38,800 nt of DNA from Candidatus Thorarchaeota archaeon (lineage in GTDB: Archaea; Asgardarchaeota; Thorarchaeia; Thorarchaeales; Thorarchaeaceae). The stretch's first letter is position 1. The number at the start of each line of letters is the position of its first letter. The DNA is taken from contig CP070761.1 in assembly GCA_020348985.1 (NCBI GenBank), forward strand, positions 2,245,050 to 2,283,849. Reading direction: 5' to 3'. The position numbers and the translations under genes were made by a program. Of this stretch, positions 23,247 to 31,296 are shown in pieces. A model generated the notes under the pieces. That model ran no database searches, was not told the origin of the DNA, and saw only the letters and a program-made list of their open reading frames with translations.

Positions 23247-24125
23247 ATGGGCGATTTCTATCCAATCTCTCCGCTAATTAACATCACCAACACTAGCTAC
23301 GCTGCCCAAGCAGGAGTAATGGACGAGAAGTGGGCCGCCAGGATTGTAAGAGGCAAGAAGATCATAACGGAAAAGACGGTTCTTCAGCTAGATCTCGATG
23401 CATTTGTGGGTGTCATCTATGGGCACATACGGTTGCCGGGTTTAAGCAGGCATGCCGTTGCACAGTGTGCTGGTAGACTGATGCAGTTCGCAAGGAAGTA
23501 TCAGACTTCAGGCGTTGCGCCGAATTTTGAGATTCCAGATCTGGTCCGTGATGAAATGGCAGATGAAGATATTGGAGCTGCCGAGGATGCCTCGACCTAT
23601 TCAGAAGTCTCTGTAGATGATTCAGCTGGAGATGCAGTGGAAACGCTGGAGCAAAACCCGATTGGAGCACTGCCTGAAATCGCAAAGGTTGAAGCAAGTG
23701 TGGCATGGGAAAATGATGTCGAAGCAAATGTCGCGGTGATTCAGGAAATGGCAGCGTATGGTGCTTCACTTCCAGAGGGCCATCTGAGTCTAATGTTCGA
23801 TAGAGCCGCCGATGCACTAGTGAGGCATTGGTGTACCAATGAAGATCCTGTATACCCTGTTTTGAAGTTTGGGCAGCTGATTCTGAGCTGCTCGACTGAA
23901 GGCCAAGTACCTTCAACCAGCAGAACGAAACTCACTCTTGAAACCGGCACGTGCAGGCTTCTTACCTGCGCAAGGAAGTTAGAGAAGTCAGGGACGCAGT
24001 CTCCTTCCAACTACCCCTGTGCCTTTCATGAGATGTTAGCCTCCAAGGTGAGCTACGTATCAGGAGCCAAAATTAACCTGAACATTTCTTCAACGGGCTG
24101 TATTGTTACAATGTCTTTGGATTGA
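23247..24125 (+). CDS. Hypothetical two-domain protein with acidic linker
   Basis: I do not recognise this 292-residue protein. Residues ~25-100 form one domain (DEKWAARIVRGKKIITEKTV, then GHIRLPGLSRHAVAQCAGRLMQFARKY). Residues ~103-150 are an acidic low-complexity linker (DEMADEDIGAAEDASTY). Residues ~155-292 form a second domain with VLKFGQLILSCSTEG and a Cys-containing end, YPCAFHEMLASKVSYVSGAKINLNISSTGCIVTMSLD, that loosely recalls V4R-type ligand domains. There is no membrane segment. The start is well set: GGAGGT at 23235-23240 lies six bases before ATG 23247. It follows the GH38 gene by 105 bases, likely as a separate unit. Confidence 0.6.
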   Translation: MGDFYPISPLINITNTSYAAQAGVMDEKWAARIVRGKKIITEKTVLQLDLDAFVGVIYGHIRLPGLSRHAVAQCAGRLMQFARKYQTSGVAPNFEIPDLVRDEMADEDIGAAEDASTYSEVSVDDSAGDAVETLEQNPIGALPEIAKVEASVAWENDVEANVAVIQEMAAYGASLPEGHLSLMFDRAADALVRHWCTNEDPVYPVLKFGQLILSCSTEGQVPSTSRTKLTLETGTCRLLTCARKLEKSGTQSPSNYPCAFHEMLASKVSYVSGAKINLNISSTGCIVTMSLD

Positions 24126-24172
24126 GGGAATGAAGATTAGATAGGCTTAATACGCTCCGGTTCACTAAACAG

Positions 24173-24204
24173 CCTCTAGACGAGACCTAGAGGTAATGGT
24201 CTCG
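24173..24204 (+). promoter_or_regulatory. Candidate H-type pseudoknot or mutually exclusive hairpins before a small membrane protein
   Basis: Stem 1 is CCTCTAG (24173-24179) with CTAGAGG (24187-24193). Stem 2 is CGAGACC (24181-24187) with GGTCTCG (24198-24204). The loop of stem 1 is the left arm of stem 2, so the RNA could fold as an H-type pseudoknot (loops of one and about five bases) or switch between two hairpins. It lies five bases before GGGAGA and 20 bases before the ATG at 24224. The base pairing is exact; the function is inference. Confidence 0.5.
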
Positions 24205-24223
24205 ATTTGGGAGAAGTATACTA

Positions 24224-24499
24224 ATGGCATATCTAACAATGCGGGACTATGTGCGTTCCGGGCCTGTGTGTTTTGGAGCTCTGCTGGTCATAGGCGGTTC
24301 GATTCTCGCAGTGATGGCTTCCATGGGGTACGATCTAATCCCAGGCTACACCATGATTGCCGGGGCCGCACTTGCTGTACTCGGATTGATTTTCATACTC
24401 ATTGGCTTCTTCTTTACGAGGAAGAAGCGTGACTCAGTCTTGACACCTGTTGACACACGTCTTGATGACACACCACCCCCGCCTCCACCACCAGACTAG
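24224..24499 (+). CDS. Small two-helix membrane protein with proline tail
   Basis: This 91-residue protein has two membrane helices, at about residues 15-34 (CFGALLVIGGSILAVMASM) and 41-65 (YTMIAGAALAVLGLIFILIGFFF). It ends in a charged section and a run of prolines (TPPPPPPPD). The layout places the loop of about seven residues on one side and both ends on the other. ATG 24224 follows GGGAGA with nine-base spacing; a second ATG at 24239 is possible. I do not recognise a family. A proline tail on a small membrane anchor could recruit a proline-binding protein such as a profilin, but no such protein is encoded here. Confidence 0.6.
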   Translation: MAYLTMRDYVRSGPVCFGALLVIGGSILAVMASMGYDLIPGYTMIAGAALAVLGLIFILIGFFFTRKKRDSVLTPVDTRLDDTPPPPPPPD

Positions 24500-24518
24500 T
24501 AATCTGAACTAGAGCTCT

Positions 24519-24541
24519 GGAAGAGTCAAGATGGCTCTTCC
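24519..24541 (+). terminator. Hairpin plus T-rich tract after the small membrane protein
   Basis: GGAAGAG (24519-24525) and CTCTTCC (24535-24541) form a perfect seven-pair stem with a nine-base loop, about 20 bases after the stop. It is followed by atttgtctctttctttc, a T-rich tract of the kind that ends archaeal transcripts. Confidence 0.5.
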
Positions 24542-24653
24542 TCGGGCTCCATTTGTCTCTTTCTTTCAGTAGCAACCACGGATAGCTAGTCACCGGTCTC
24601 AGTCAATCTAACTCATTGGAAACGAGCGGAACGATGATATTCAACCTGAATCG

Positions 24654-25379
24654 GTGTCTTTCGGAGATGTGTTTTTGGTGGACGAGGAAGGGCTCAAGAG
24701 CTACCTCAAGAAAAAGAGGAAGAGTGCGAACACCATAGATCGCAGTCTGATGTTCACAATAAGATTCGCGAATTTTCTTGTCCAATTCAGGAAGGGCGCA
24801 AGTATTGAAGACTCCGAGCCAGCAGATCTTGAGGAGTTTGTAGCTTGGCTCGAAGAGAACAATGAGTCACCGAACGCAGTCCTCTGGGGTCTATGGTTCT
24901 ACTTCGACTTCATTGAGAGGAAGGAAATGACCAAGAGGGTGTCGGAGCTGAGAGGAAGCCGAATCAAGACTCCAGCTTTTCTCCTGTCTGATTTCAGAGA
25001 CGTTTCCCAAGAGTACGCTGACAAGCTAGGCAAAATTGGTATCAAGAACGTATCCGAGATGTTAGACGCTGGTCGAACTAGAAAGGGCCGTCAGGAAATT
25101 GCTGAGAGAAGCGGTGTACCCCTGAAGGTTGTCGAAGAGCTAGCCCTCCTCTCAGATCTGTCAAGGATTCCAGGCTTGAAGGCCATTCGGGCACGGCTTT
25201 ACTACGATGCCGGAGTTGAGACACTTGACAAACTGGCAAAGTGGGATCCTGAGGAGCTCCGAACGATGCTAGTCAGGTTCGTCGCTGAGAGTGGATTTGA
25301 CGGCATGGTACCATGGCCCAAAGAAGCCAAATGTGCAGTAGAAACCGCCAGAGAGCTTCCGCGGCTCTTGGAGTACTGA
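24654..25379 (+). CDS. DUF4332 (helix-hairpin-helix) protein with recombinase-like N-terminal domain
   Basis: This 241-residue protein has two parts. Residues ~8-100 form a helical bundle (GLKSYLKKKRKSANTIDRSLMFTIRFANFLVQF) that resembles the SAM-like core-binding domain of tyrosine recombinases, with no catalytic domain after it. Residues ~110-225 contain pairs of helix-hairpin-helix units, such as LSDLSRIPGLKAIRARLYYDAGVETLDKLAKWDPEEL, the DUF4332 pattern. Both types bind DNA or protein, so a DNA-binding adaptor is likely but not shown. GTG 24654 is the only plausible start before residue 40; a weak ribosome site is present. It is flanked by a terminator hairpin and a 190-base gap, so it is a single-gene unit. 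Confidence 0.72.
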   Translation: MSFGDVFLVDEEGLKSYLKKKRKSANTIDRSLMFTIRFANFLVQFRKGASIEDSEPADLEEFVAWLEENNESPNAVLWGLWFYFDFIERKEMTKRVSELRGSRIKTPAFLLSDFRDVSQEYADKLGKIGIKNVSEMLDAGRTRKGRQEIAERSGVPLKVVEELALLSDLSRIPGLKAIRARLYYDAGVETLDKLAKWDPEELRTMLVRFVAESGFDGMVPWPKEAKCAVETARELPRLLEY

Positions 25380-25569
25380 CTTTCACTGCTTTTTCATCCT
25401 ATCTCTGTCAACACGATTATCAAGTACTATCAAATGTGCTAGATATGCTAATATGTGTCCCAACAGTTCTTGTCCTGCGCTGAATCCATTCTCACTGGCT
25501 AGCAAGTGTGTAGATGGTATGCGAAAGAAGGAAAAGAGGCTTCACTAAGAACCACGATTGTTGGGAGGC

Positions 25570-27351
25570 ATGACTTCCTTGTCGGAAGAACGAATTGAAC
25601 GATTCATCGCAGAACAGGCGAGAGACCTTGTGAGGCAATCTGCAGGAAACAAATTCCTGCGAGAAGCAGATGCGCTTATGGAAAAGGGAGACTTTGCTGG
25701 AGCTGACAAGCTTCTTGTTCAGGCCGCTGACGCCTTTGTCGCTTCGGCCCAGGAGTACAGAGACGGCAAGAGCTACAAGAAGTCTGCTATTCTGATGTGT
25801 ACAGCTGGGGATGTCCTATCAGACATTGGCTATTCCGAACGGGCAGTCTCCTCATACGCGCTTGCGGCCGATGACTTGCTTGGTGCTGCTAGAGAGCACT
25901 TGATGTGGGAAGATGACATGGAGACCAAGAAGGGGACCGCACTAGCGGTCGCCTCGGCCATGATCCTCCTAATGATAGGGCAGGATGCCGAGGGATTTCA
26001 TAGGGCAAGGACGTTTGCCTCAGAGAATGCTTCCCGAATTCGGTTTCCTGATGTCATCAGACTGAGCCAGATTCCACAGCAGCTCGAAACTGCAATCCAG
26101 ACTCTGGATCTGGCTTCTTTCTCTTCAGCTGAGAACGCCATCGTAACCGAACTGAAGGCCGCTCTTGTTGGCGGCGACGCTGCTTCGTTTTCCACGTACG
26201 TCGACAAAGGAATGGATATGGTCAGGGAGACTCTGCGAGGTAGGCTCAAGGTTCCGAAAGTAGTTAGCCAACTAGAGCTACCTGTCGACATGACGTTTAC
26301 CGAGCAATTCCCTCTTCGTGCAGTAATCAAAAACACTGGAGAGGGTGAAGCCCTCAATCTCTCTGCTGAATGGCATGTTGATGATGGCATTGCGATAGTG
26401 TCCGGAGAGAAGAAGACTCAGATGCCCCGGCTTGACTCAGGAGAATCACTGACCCTCGAAATCACGGCCAAGTCCAAACAGGCTGATCTCATGGGCGCAA
26501 AGGAATACTCCATAATGGTCAGAGGAACCTATGGGGACAAACTGAGTACTGAGTATTCTCTTCAGGCAGGCCCGGGTGCCTTGATACTGAAGGACTTCAA
26601 AGAAGCAGAGAAGTTGCGGCACGACATTGATGTCACCGACAGCCGACTAGGTCTCCTACGGGATACAATTGAAGTAGGTGATTTGGAGAAGGAACCGCTT
26701 CACAGAATTGCAGAAGCATTCTCAGATGCTTTGCAACAGGCCCGTGGTGACTTGGGTCAGAATGAAATAGAGTCCGCAAAAACCAGGATTGCGCTGATCA
26801 ACCAACTGCTAGAGTCGGTCGATTCGCTTCTGGGCGATGATGCACTGTCGGAGAAGCTAGTACAGGCCAGAGAGGCTGAGAAACGGGCTCACACAATGAT
26901 GATGCTGGAAAGCCTATCCAACGAAGTTGGTGAGCGGATTGATAGGCACAAGAGGGGGCTAGAAGACGACATCGAATCTGCGAAGGAGAAGTGGAATTCT
27001 GAGGCAAGCAAGAAGAAGGAGATAGTGGGTGTCCTTTCAGAGATGAAAGAATCACTAGCAGAATCGATTCTGAGTCTCGAGAGTGTGTACAACAAGTTAC
27101 CAACTGCATCTTCAACTACTGACCCAGACGAAGCCGCTTCACGGACAAGACTTCGCTCGGCGATGGATGACTCCAAGGCGAAGCTTGCTGAGATACAGAA
27201 CAAGGTTTCTAGGATCGCCGCCGATGACTTCCTGACTGGAGCTGCTGAGCCTGATGTTCCTCCAACTGTCAAAGCAGCGCTTGAGTCTCTGTCATCCATA
27301 AAGGCAGAGCTAGATGAGGTGCTTGCGTCCAAGAAACGCACGATGGAGTAG
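25570..27351 (+). CDS. TPR-like/beta-sandwich/coiled-coil protein
   Basis: This 593-residue protein has three parts. Residues ~15-190 are a helical repeat domain that resembles TPR or alpha-SNAP folds (KLLVQAADAFVASAQEYRDG, KSAILMCTAGDVLSDIGYSERAVSSY). Residues ~232-333 are a beta-sandwich with TFTEQFPLRAVIKNTGEGEALNLSAEW and LDSGESLTLEITAKSKQ, similar to CARDB or adaptin-ear Ig-like domains. Residues ~340-590 are a coiled coil (HDIDVTDSRLGLLRDTIEV, EKWNSEASKKKEIVG). There is no signal peptide. The ATG at 25570 has GGGAGG immediately before it, which is closer than usual; TTG at 25558 is the alternative. I know no family with this exact order. A membrane-coat-like or cytoskeletal adaptor is a speculative reading. 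Confidence 0.7.
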   Translation: MTSLSEERIERFIAEQARDLVRQSAGNKFLREADALMEKGDFAGADKLLVQAADAFVASAQEYRDGKSYKKSAILMCTAGDVLSDIGYSERAVSSYALAADDLLGAAREHLMWEDDMETKKGTALAVASAMILLMIGQDAEGFHRARTFASENASRIRFPDVIRLSQIPQQLETAIQTLDLASFSSAENAIVTELKAALVGGDAASFSTYVDKGMDMVRETLRGRLKVPKVVSQLELPVDMTFTEQFPLRAVIKNTGEGEALNLSAEWHVDDGIAIVSGEKKTQMPRLDSGESLTLEITAKSKQADLMGAKEYSIMVRGTYGDKLSTEYSLQAGPGALILKDFKEAEKLRHDIDVTDSRLGLLRDTIEVGDLEKEPLHRIAEAFSDALQQARGDLGQNEIESAKTRIALINQLLESVDSLLGDDALSEKLVQAREAEKRAHTMMMLESLSNEVGERIDRHKRGLEDDIESAKEKWNSEASKKKEIVGVLSEMKESLAESILSLESVYNKLPTASSTTDPDEAASRTRLRSAMDDSKAKLAEIQNKVSRIAADDFLTGAAEPDVPPTVKAALESLSSIKAELDEVLASKKRTME

Positions 27352-27358
27352 CGAAATG

Positions 27359-28558
27359 CTACTTCCTTGACATGAAATCTTCCAATCGATTCATTGCCTG
27401 GTCAATCATGTCAGGTGGAGGAAGGAAGACGCTTCTGAAGTGGTCCTTTCCGAATTCGGGCGAGAACCCTGAACCCGGGACAAAGACAACTCCGGTAGAG
27501 TCCAACACATCAAGCACGAATTCAGTGTCATTAGTCCATCGATTCCTAAGGTCAACCTTCGGCATGATGTAGAAAGCAGCCTGTGGAATCGTGGTGGAAA
27601 TTGAATCTATGTCGTTCAATCTCTTTGCTATCAGGTCTCTTCTCTCTCTAAGCTTTCGCATCATTTCACCAAGATAGCTGCCGTCACTCCTCAGTGCTGC
27701 AATAGATGCTACTTGAGCCACAGAGTTAGCACAGATGCGGATTCTAGCTTGACGAACCATGGCATCTCTTAGCGGCTCAAGCTCACCGTTTTCATCGTGG
27801 AAATATACATAACCAACCCTCCAGCCCGGTGCAAGATACACCTTGCTGACACCATTGAATCCCACAACTGGAATCTCACCAGCAGCCTTGACCATCGGAG
27901 TCTGAACCTTGTCGAATGTGAGTTGGTCGTAGATTTCGTCTGTGATAAGAGGAAGCTTGTGTTCTCCCGCAATTGACGCTATTTCCTTCAACGTCTTCTC
28001 ATCATAGACTGCTCCTGTAGGATTATTGGGATTAATCACCACAATGCCAACAGTCTTCTCATTGATTCGTCTTCTAAGATCATCTATGTCAGGAATCCAG
28101 TCTTCTTCCTCGATCGTGCGATACTGAACAGGTCGACCTCCAAAGAACCCTATATAGGAAATGTAAGGCGGGTAACTCGGTCCTGGTACCAGGAACTCAG
28201 ATCCGTCCTTAACCAATGCACCAGCCAGGAACTCAATGGCCTCTGAAACTCCCGATGTTACCAAGACACGTTCAGGATCCAAATCGATTGAGTTTACTCT
28301 CTTCTCCTTTTCAGTCGCAGCACGTCGAAGCTCATCGATGCCTTCAGATGGTGCGTAACCGTTTGCACCTTCTTCTGCTGCTTGGGCGATTGCAGTCACC
28401 ATGAAGCCAGGCGTCTTCCAATCATACTTGATTGGGTCCCCTATGTTTAGGTATAGCGGCGTCTCTTCCTTCGTCTTCTCGTATCGCTTAGCAGCAACAA
28501 CAATGTCTCTGATTGCGTAAGTGAGATTGGAAGCACGCTTCGTAATCGAAAGTTTCAT
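27359..28558 (-). CDS. Class I/II pyridoxal-phosphate aminotransferase (alanine/aspartate type)
   Basis: This 399-residue protein is an aminotransferase of fold type I. Landmarks are the GYAPSEGIDELRRA substrate region, NPNNPTGAVYD, the Asp-Tyr pair in TDEIYDQL, FNGVSKVYLAPGWRVGY with the PLP-binding lysine in SK, and a C-terminal HFRSVFLPP with the carboxylate-binding arginine. It is close to archaeal alanine or aromatic aminotransferases (AlaT/AspC-like); the substrate cannot be told from sequence alone. The ATG at 28558 is preferred to a start at 28570. The minus-strand TATA-like element GTATTTAG lies at about 28595-28602, and a perfect inverted repeat sits between it and the ATG. It converges with the preceding gene with only seven bases between. 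Confidence 0.9.
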   Translation of the reverse strand: MKLSITKRASNLTYAIRDIVVAAKRYEKTKEETPLYLNIGDPIKYDWKTPGFMVTAIAQAAEEGANGYAPSEGIDELRRAATEKEKRVNSIDLDPERVLVTSGVSEAIEFLAGALVKDGSEFLVPGPSYPPYISYIGFFGGRPVQYRTIEEEDWIPDIDDLRRRINEKTVGIVVINPNNPTGAVYDEKTLKEIASIAGEHKLPLITDEIYDQLTFDKVQTPMVKAAGEIPVVGFNGVSKVYLAPGWRVGYVYFHDENGELEPLRDAMVRQARIRICANSVAQVASIAALRSDGSYLGEMMRKLRERRDLIAKRLNDIDSISTTIPQAAFYIMPKVDLRNRWTNDTEFVLDVLDSTGVVFVPGSGFSPEFGKDHFRSVFLPPPDMIDQAMNRLEDFMSRK

Positions 28559-28567
28559 TGTCAGAAC

Positions 28568-28587
28568 CAAGCCTCGCTTGAGGCTTG
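28568..28587 (-). promoter_or_regulatory. Perfect inverted repeat between TATA box and start of the aminotransferase gene
   Basis: CAAGCCTC-GCTT-GAGGCTTG is an eight-base perfect inverted repeat with a four-base spacer. It ends ten bases from the ATG at 28558 and begins about eight bases from the TATA-like element. It could be an operator, or a hairpin that ends the transcript of the roadblock gene stopping at 28639. Both are inference. Confidence 0.5.
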
Positions 28588-28638
28588 CCTCTCTAAATAC
28601 ATTTGGGGGTCGTTACTAGGCGAGAGCCTTCGTAGCCG

Positions 28639-29028
28639 CTACTTGCCTAGTAAATTGCCAATCTCCATGGCATATTTGCGCATCTGATTTATGGCAAGTC
28701 CCATGGTCGTCAAATCTCGTGCTGAACCCATCAGCAAGAACTCGCCTGCGTGTGATAGCACTACAAATCCGTCTTTTCCACGAATGATTACCTCGTATAG
28801 CTCACTCAGGTCCAGTTTCTGTGCTGCCATTTCTCCTTGGACAAGTAGTGCGGCGCTGACCGCTGCCATAAGATCGGGGTCGGCGTCCGAATCCTCTGTT
28901 GCGAAGTACGCAAGCTTGACTCCCTGCTTACTTACAACAGCAATTGCATCCAAGTCAGCGTAGTTTGTGAGACCCATAAGTAGCTCTACGAGTTCTTTCT
29001 CTTTTTGCGGGTCAAGTTGGCTCGACAT
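28639..29028 (-). CDS. Roadblock/LC7 domain protein next to a gelsolin-like gene
   Basis: This 129-residue protein is a single Roadblock/LC7 domain: helix QKEKELVELLMGLTNYAD, strands LDAIAVVSKQGVKLAYF, a helix with PDLMAAVSAALLVQGEMAAQKL, strands YEVIIRGKDGFVVLSHAGEFLLMG and a closing helix. It dimerises and modulates small GTPases in known systems. ATG 29028 follows within 30 bases of the stop of the gelsolin-like gene (29058), so the two are one transcript. The pairing of a gelsolin-like and a Roadblock protein is the notable part. The domain differs from the Roadblock protein at 11641-12033, so the organism has at least two. Confidence 0.9.
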   Translation of the reverse strand: MSSQLDPQKEKELVELLMGLTNYADLDAIAVVSKQGVKLAYFATEDSDADPDLMAAVSAALLVQGEMAAQKLDLSELYEVIIRGKDGFVVLSHAGEFLLMGSARDLTTMGLAINQMRKYAMEIGNLLGK

Positions 29029-29057
29029 GTTTCCAATCTCCACTTTGGGTAGTCAAT

Positions 29058-29975
29058 TCATTTTGCCACTAGTTTCTTCTTAGTCTTTCGTGGCTTCTTT
29101 GGCTCTGGTGTGGTTTCTCCAGTATCGATTTCCGATCTGAAGAAGCTGATGAGGTCAGTGAGTCTTTCTCTCATTTCTGCCTTGATTGGACTGAGAATCG
29201 CATCTGGAGTTCCCTTGAGAAGCTCTATCCCTAAGACTCTGCCCTCTTTGACAATGACTCGGGGGATGAACCCTTCAGCCATAAAACTCCCTTCAGGAGG
29301 GTCCTTGACCTTCTCAAATTTCCTCTCAACAGTCTCTTGACCAAAAACCACACGTCGATGTTCGGCAACTGTGTAAAGCTCGTTGTAGACAATCAAAAGC
29401 TCTCTCTGATAGCCTTCCGGCGGATCTGTCCCTTCAAGTTCTTTGATCATAGTATCGAGAACATCCTGAGATACCGGTGCTGTGGTCACAACGGGTGCCG
29501 GTGCCGCGGGCTTAGCAGCCGGTGGAGGTTTTGGTGCTGCTGGTATCGGCTTAGCTTTTGATTCAGCAGGCTTTGGTGAGGGTGCAGCTGGCTTTGGTTC
29601 CGCTACAGCTTCGGCAGGCGCCGCAGCTTCTGCAGGTTCTGCCTTTGGCGGTGTCGGTGGCGGAGCTGCTTCACCAGGTTTCATAACTCGAACCGCAGCT
29701 GTTGTCCCGTCAAGTGCGGAGAAGAATGTAGGAGGTTCCTCACCTTCGTCAACCGGTCTTACCTTGAAATTGAATCCGTACTCACTTCTGAGGTTCGTTG
29801 CTACACGTGCCCCGATGAATTTCTTTCTTACTCCAGCTTGCGACCCTTTCCACAAGTAGATACTCTTGGTTTCATCGTCGACAACACAAACGACTTGGCC
29901 TGAGTCTAGTGACTCCTTGGTCAGCTCCATCTCCTGGAGAGTGCCGTCTTCAGAAACCACATAGCCGGTAACCAT
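29058..29975 (-). CDS. Gelsolin-like domain protein with Ala/Pro-rich linker
   Basis: This 305-residue protein begins with a gelsolin-type repeat in residues ~1-100. It has the order of strand DGTLQEMELTKESLDSGQVV, CVVDDETKSIYLWKGSQAG, a helix KKFIGARVATNLRSE, and KVRPVDEGEEPPTFFSAL, matching the SGxxxxLD, IYVWxG and EGxExxxF elements of gelsolin. A linker of about 75 residues is rich in Ala, Pro and Lys. Residues ~185-290 form a second domain with YNELYTVAEHRRVVFGQ and FIPRVIVKEGRVLGIELLKG. The end is very basic (KKPRKTKKKLV). Gelsolin repeats bind actin and calcium in eukaryotes; Asgard gelsolins act on actin. Whether this one does is inference. ATG 29975 is preferred to TTG 29981. It is co-transcribed with the Roadblock gene. 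Confidence 0.8.
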   Translation of the reverse strand: MVTGYVVSEDGTLQEMELTKESLDSGQVVCVVDDETKSIYLWKGSQAGVRKKFIGARVATNLRSEYGFNFKVRPVDEGEEPPTFFSALDGTTAAVRVMKPGEAAPPPTPPKAEPAEAAAPAEAVAEPKPAAPSPKPAESKAKPIPAAPKPPPAAKPAAPAPVVTTAPVSQDVLDTMIKELEGTDPPEGYQRELLIVYNELYTVAEHRRVVFGQETVERKFEKVKDPPEGSFMAEGFIPRVIVKEGRVLGIELLKGTPDAILSPIKAEMRERLTDLISFFRSEIDTGETTPEPKKPRKTKKKLVAK

Positions 29976-30110
29976 ATCCAATCACAACGCATGTCGCTTA
30001 TGCCTCGGCAATCAGGACTCCGAAGCTAAGCCCCTCAATCTCCCAGATTGTACTGGGGCCGAATCGAATTCCTGGCGCCACCTCAAACTTATCGCAATTA
30101 ACAGTTAGTG

Positions 30111-30118
30111 ATATAATA
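30111..30118 (-). promoter_or_regulatory. TATA-like element of the gelsolin-roadblock operon
   Basis: On the minus strand it reads TATTATAT, a good archaeal TATA box. A start near 30089 would give a leader of about 110 bases before the ATG at 29975. The leader contains a short open frame. Confidence 0.45.
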
Positions 30119-30231
30119 CTCTTGTTGTGGTAGATATGAGCAGTTCTTGAGATGTTTGAGCACCAGGGACGTCTTAATATGATTGGAGAATCCTTATTAT
30201 CCACCTTGGCCTGCTATTCAGGCTGTTGACG

Positions 30232-31296
30232 ATGAGCGACTTGGAAGATAGAATTTCTGTATACAAAGAACACCTCAAAGAAGTGAAGGGTCTTGGTTGG
30301 TTCCGGATTATCATTGGATTCATAGCATCCACCATCTTGATGGTTGCATCCACTTGGGGGCTACTGATTTTCATATCGTCAATAGGTCTATACAATATTG
30401 CCCCTGAAAATATAGGCCCATACACAACCTACTTCCTTTTGGGCACACCAGTTGCAACAGTTGTTGCCGCGCTAATCTGTATTCTTCTGATAAAGCGTCC
30501 CGAATACGGTACTCTTCTAATGAGGTTGCACATGAGGCTGAAACATGGCGCGGGTGAGTACTTTCTCTCGCCCGAGGCGAAAGACCTAGACCTGAATACC
30601 ATCCTCCGCAGATCGATTTATGGCTCGATTCTTGTGGTTGGAATTGCTCTTACGGCAGTGAGTCAGGTCTTGCTAACGAACATCTCCCCTGAGTACATAA
30701 TTGTGCTTGGAGGCTATGTTACACTTGCGAGCATTATCATCCTGCCATTCACAATGATGCAGTTCTACTATGCACCTTGGATAATTAAGGAGTCAGGCTT
30801 CTTCCATCTTGATGTTCCAGATCGTTCATTCTCAAATGTGGGTGACAATATAGAGGATATTCTGGAATTCGTTGCTGGGGTTGATATTGTGCTAGTTCTG
30901 ATTGAACTCACCCTTGCGACTGACTTGTGGGTTGCTGGATTCATCTTCTTGGTGGTTCTTGGTCCATTGCTTTCGATTGTACTCAACTTCACATTGGTCT
31001 ACGCGGTAGCCAGAAAGCAAGCAACCTTAGCCATGATCAAGTATCTTCTTGAGAAGCGTCAGGTTCCAGATATACTAGGTTCGAAGGACGAGATTCGTCA
31101 GAAGGTCATAGCCCTCGTTGATAGACCAAGGCTCGCAAAGCTATTGCAGGAAGAGGTTTCCACATCACCCACCGAGGAACACTCTGCTGTAAGTGACATT
31201 GAGGAGCCAATCGAAGAGATAAGGTTAGAATCATCCGAGCCTGAAGAGGGAAAAGAAGAAGCCGAGCATGTTGATGCCGACGACTACACTTGGTGA
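30232..31296 (+). CDS. Multi-pass membrane protein of unknown function
   Basis: This 354-residue protein has about six hydrophobic segments, in three pairs: residues ~24-48 and ~64-85, ~128-148 and ~155-175, and ~212-230 and ~236-258. Between pairs are cytoplasmic-type loops, with RPEYGTLLMRLHMRLKHG as the basic one. The C-terminus (~290-354) is acidic and disordered (EEPIEEIRLESSEPEEGKEEAEH). It looks like a duplicated two-helix unit, but I know no family. ATG 30232 is placed by the TATA-like CTTATTATCC at about 30192-30201. It is divergent from the gelsolin-roadblock operon, and its 3' end overlaps the thiamine ABC ATPase by 13 bases in convergent fashion. Confidence 0.72.
   Translation: MSDLEDRISVYKEHLKEVKGLGWFRIIIGFIASTILMVASTWGLLIFISSIGLYNIAPENIGPYTTYFLLGTPVATVVAALICILLIKRPEYGTLLMRLHMRLKHGAGEYFLSPEAKDLDLNTILRRSIYGSILVVGIALTAVSQVLLTNISPEYIIVLGGYVTLASIIILPFTMMQFYYAPWIIKESGFFHLDVPDRSFSNVGDNIEDILEFVAGVDIVLVLIELTLATDLWVAGFIFLVVLGPLLSIVLNFTLVYAVARKQATLAMIKYLLEKRQVPDILGSKDEIRQKVIALVDRPRLAKLLQEEVSTSPTEEHSAVSDIEEPIEEIRLESSEPEEGKEEAEHVDADDYTW

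Noticed and set aside
29482..29859. Plus-strand Gly/Ala-rich frame of 125 codons
   Set aside because: It is the complement of the Ala/Pro-rich linker in the gelsolin-like gene; the low-complexity composition explains the open frame.
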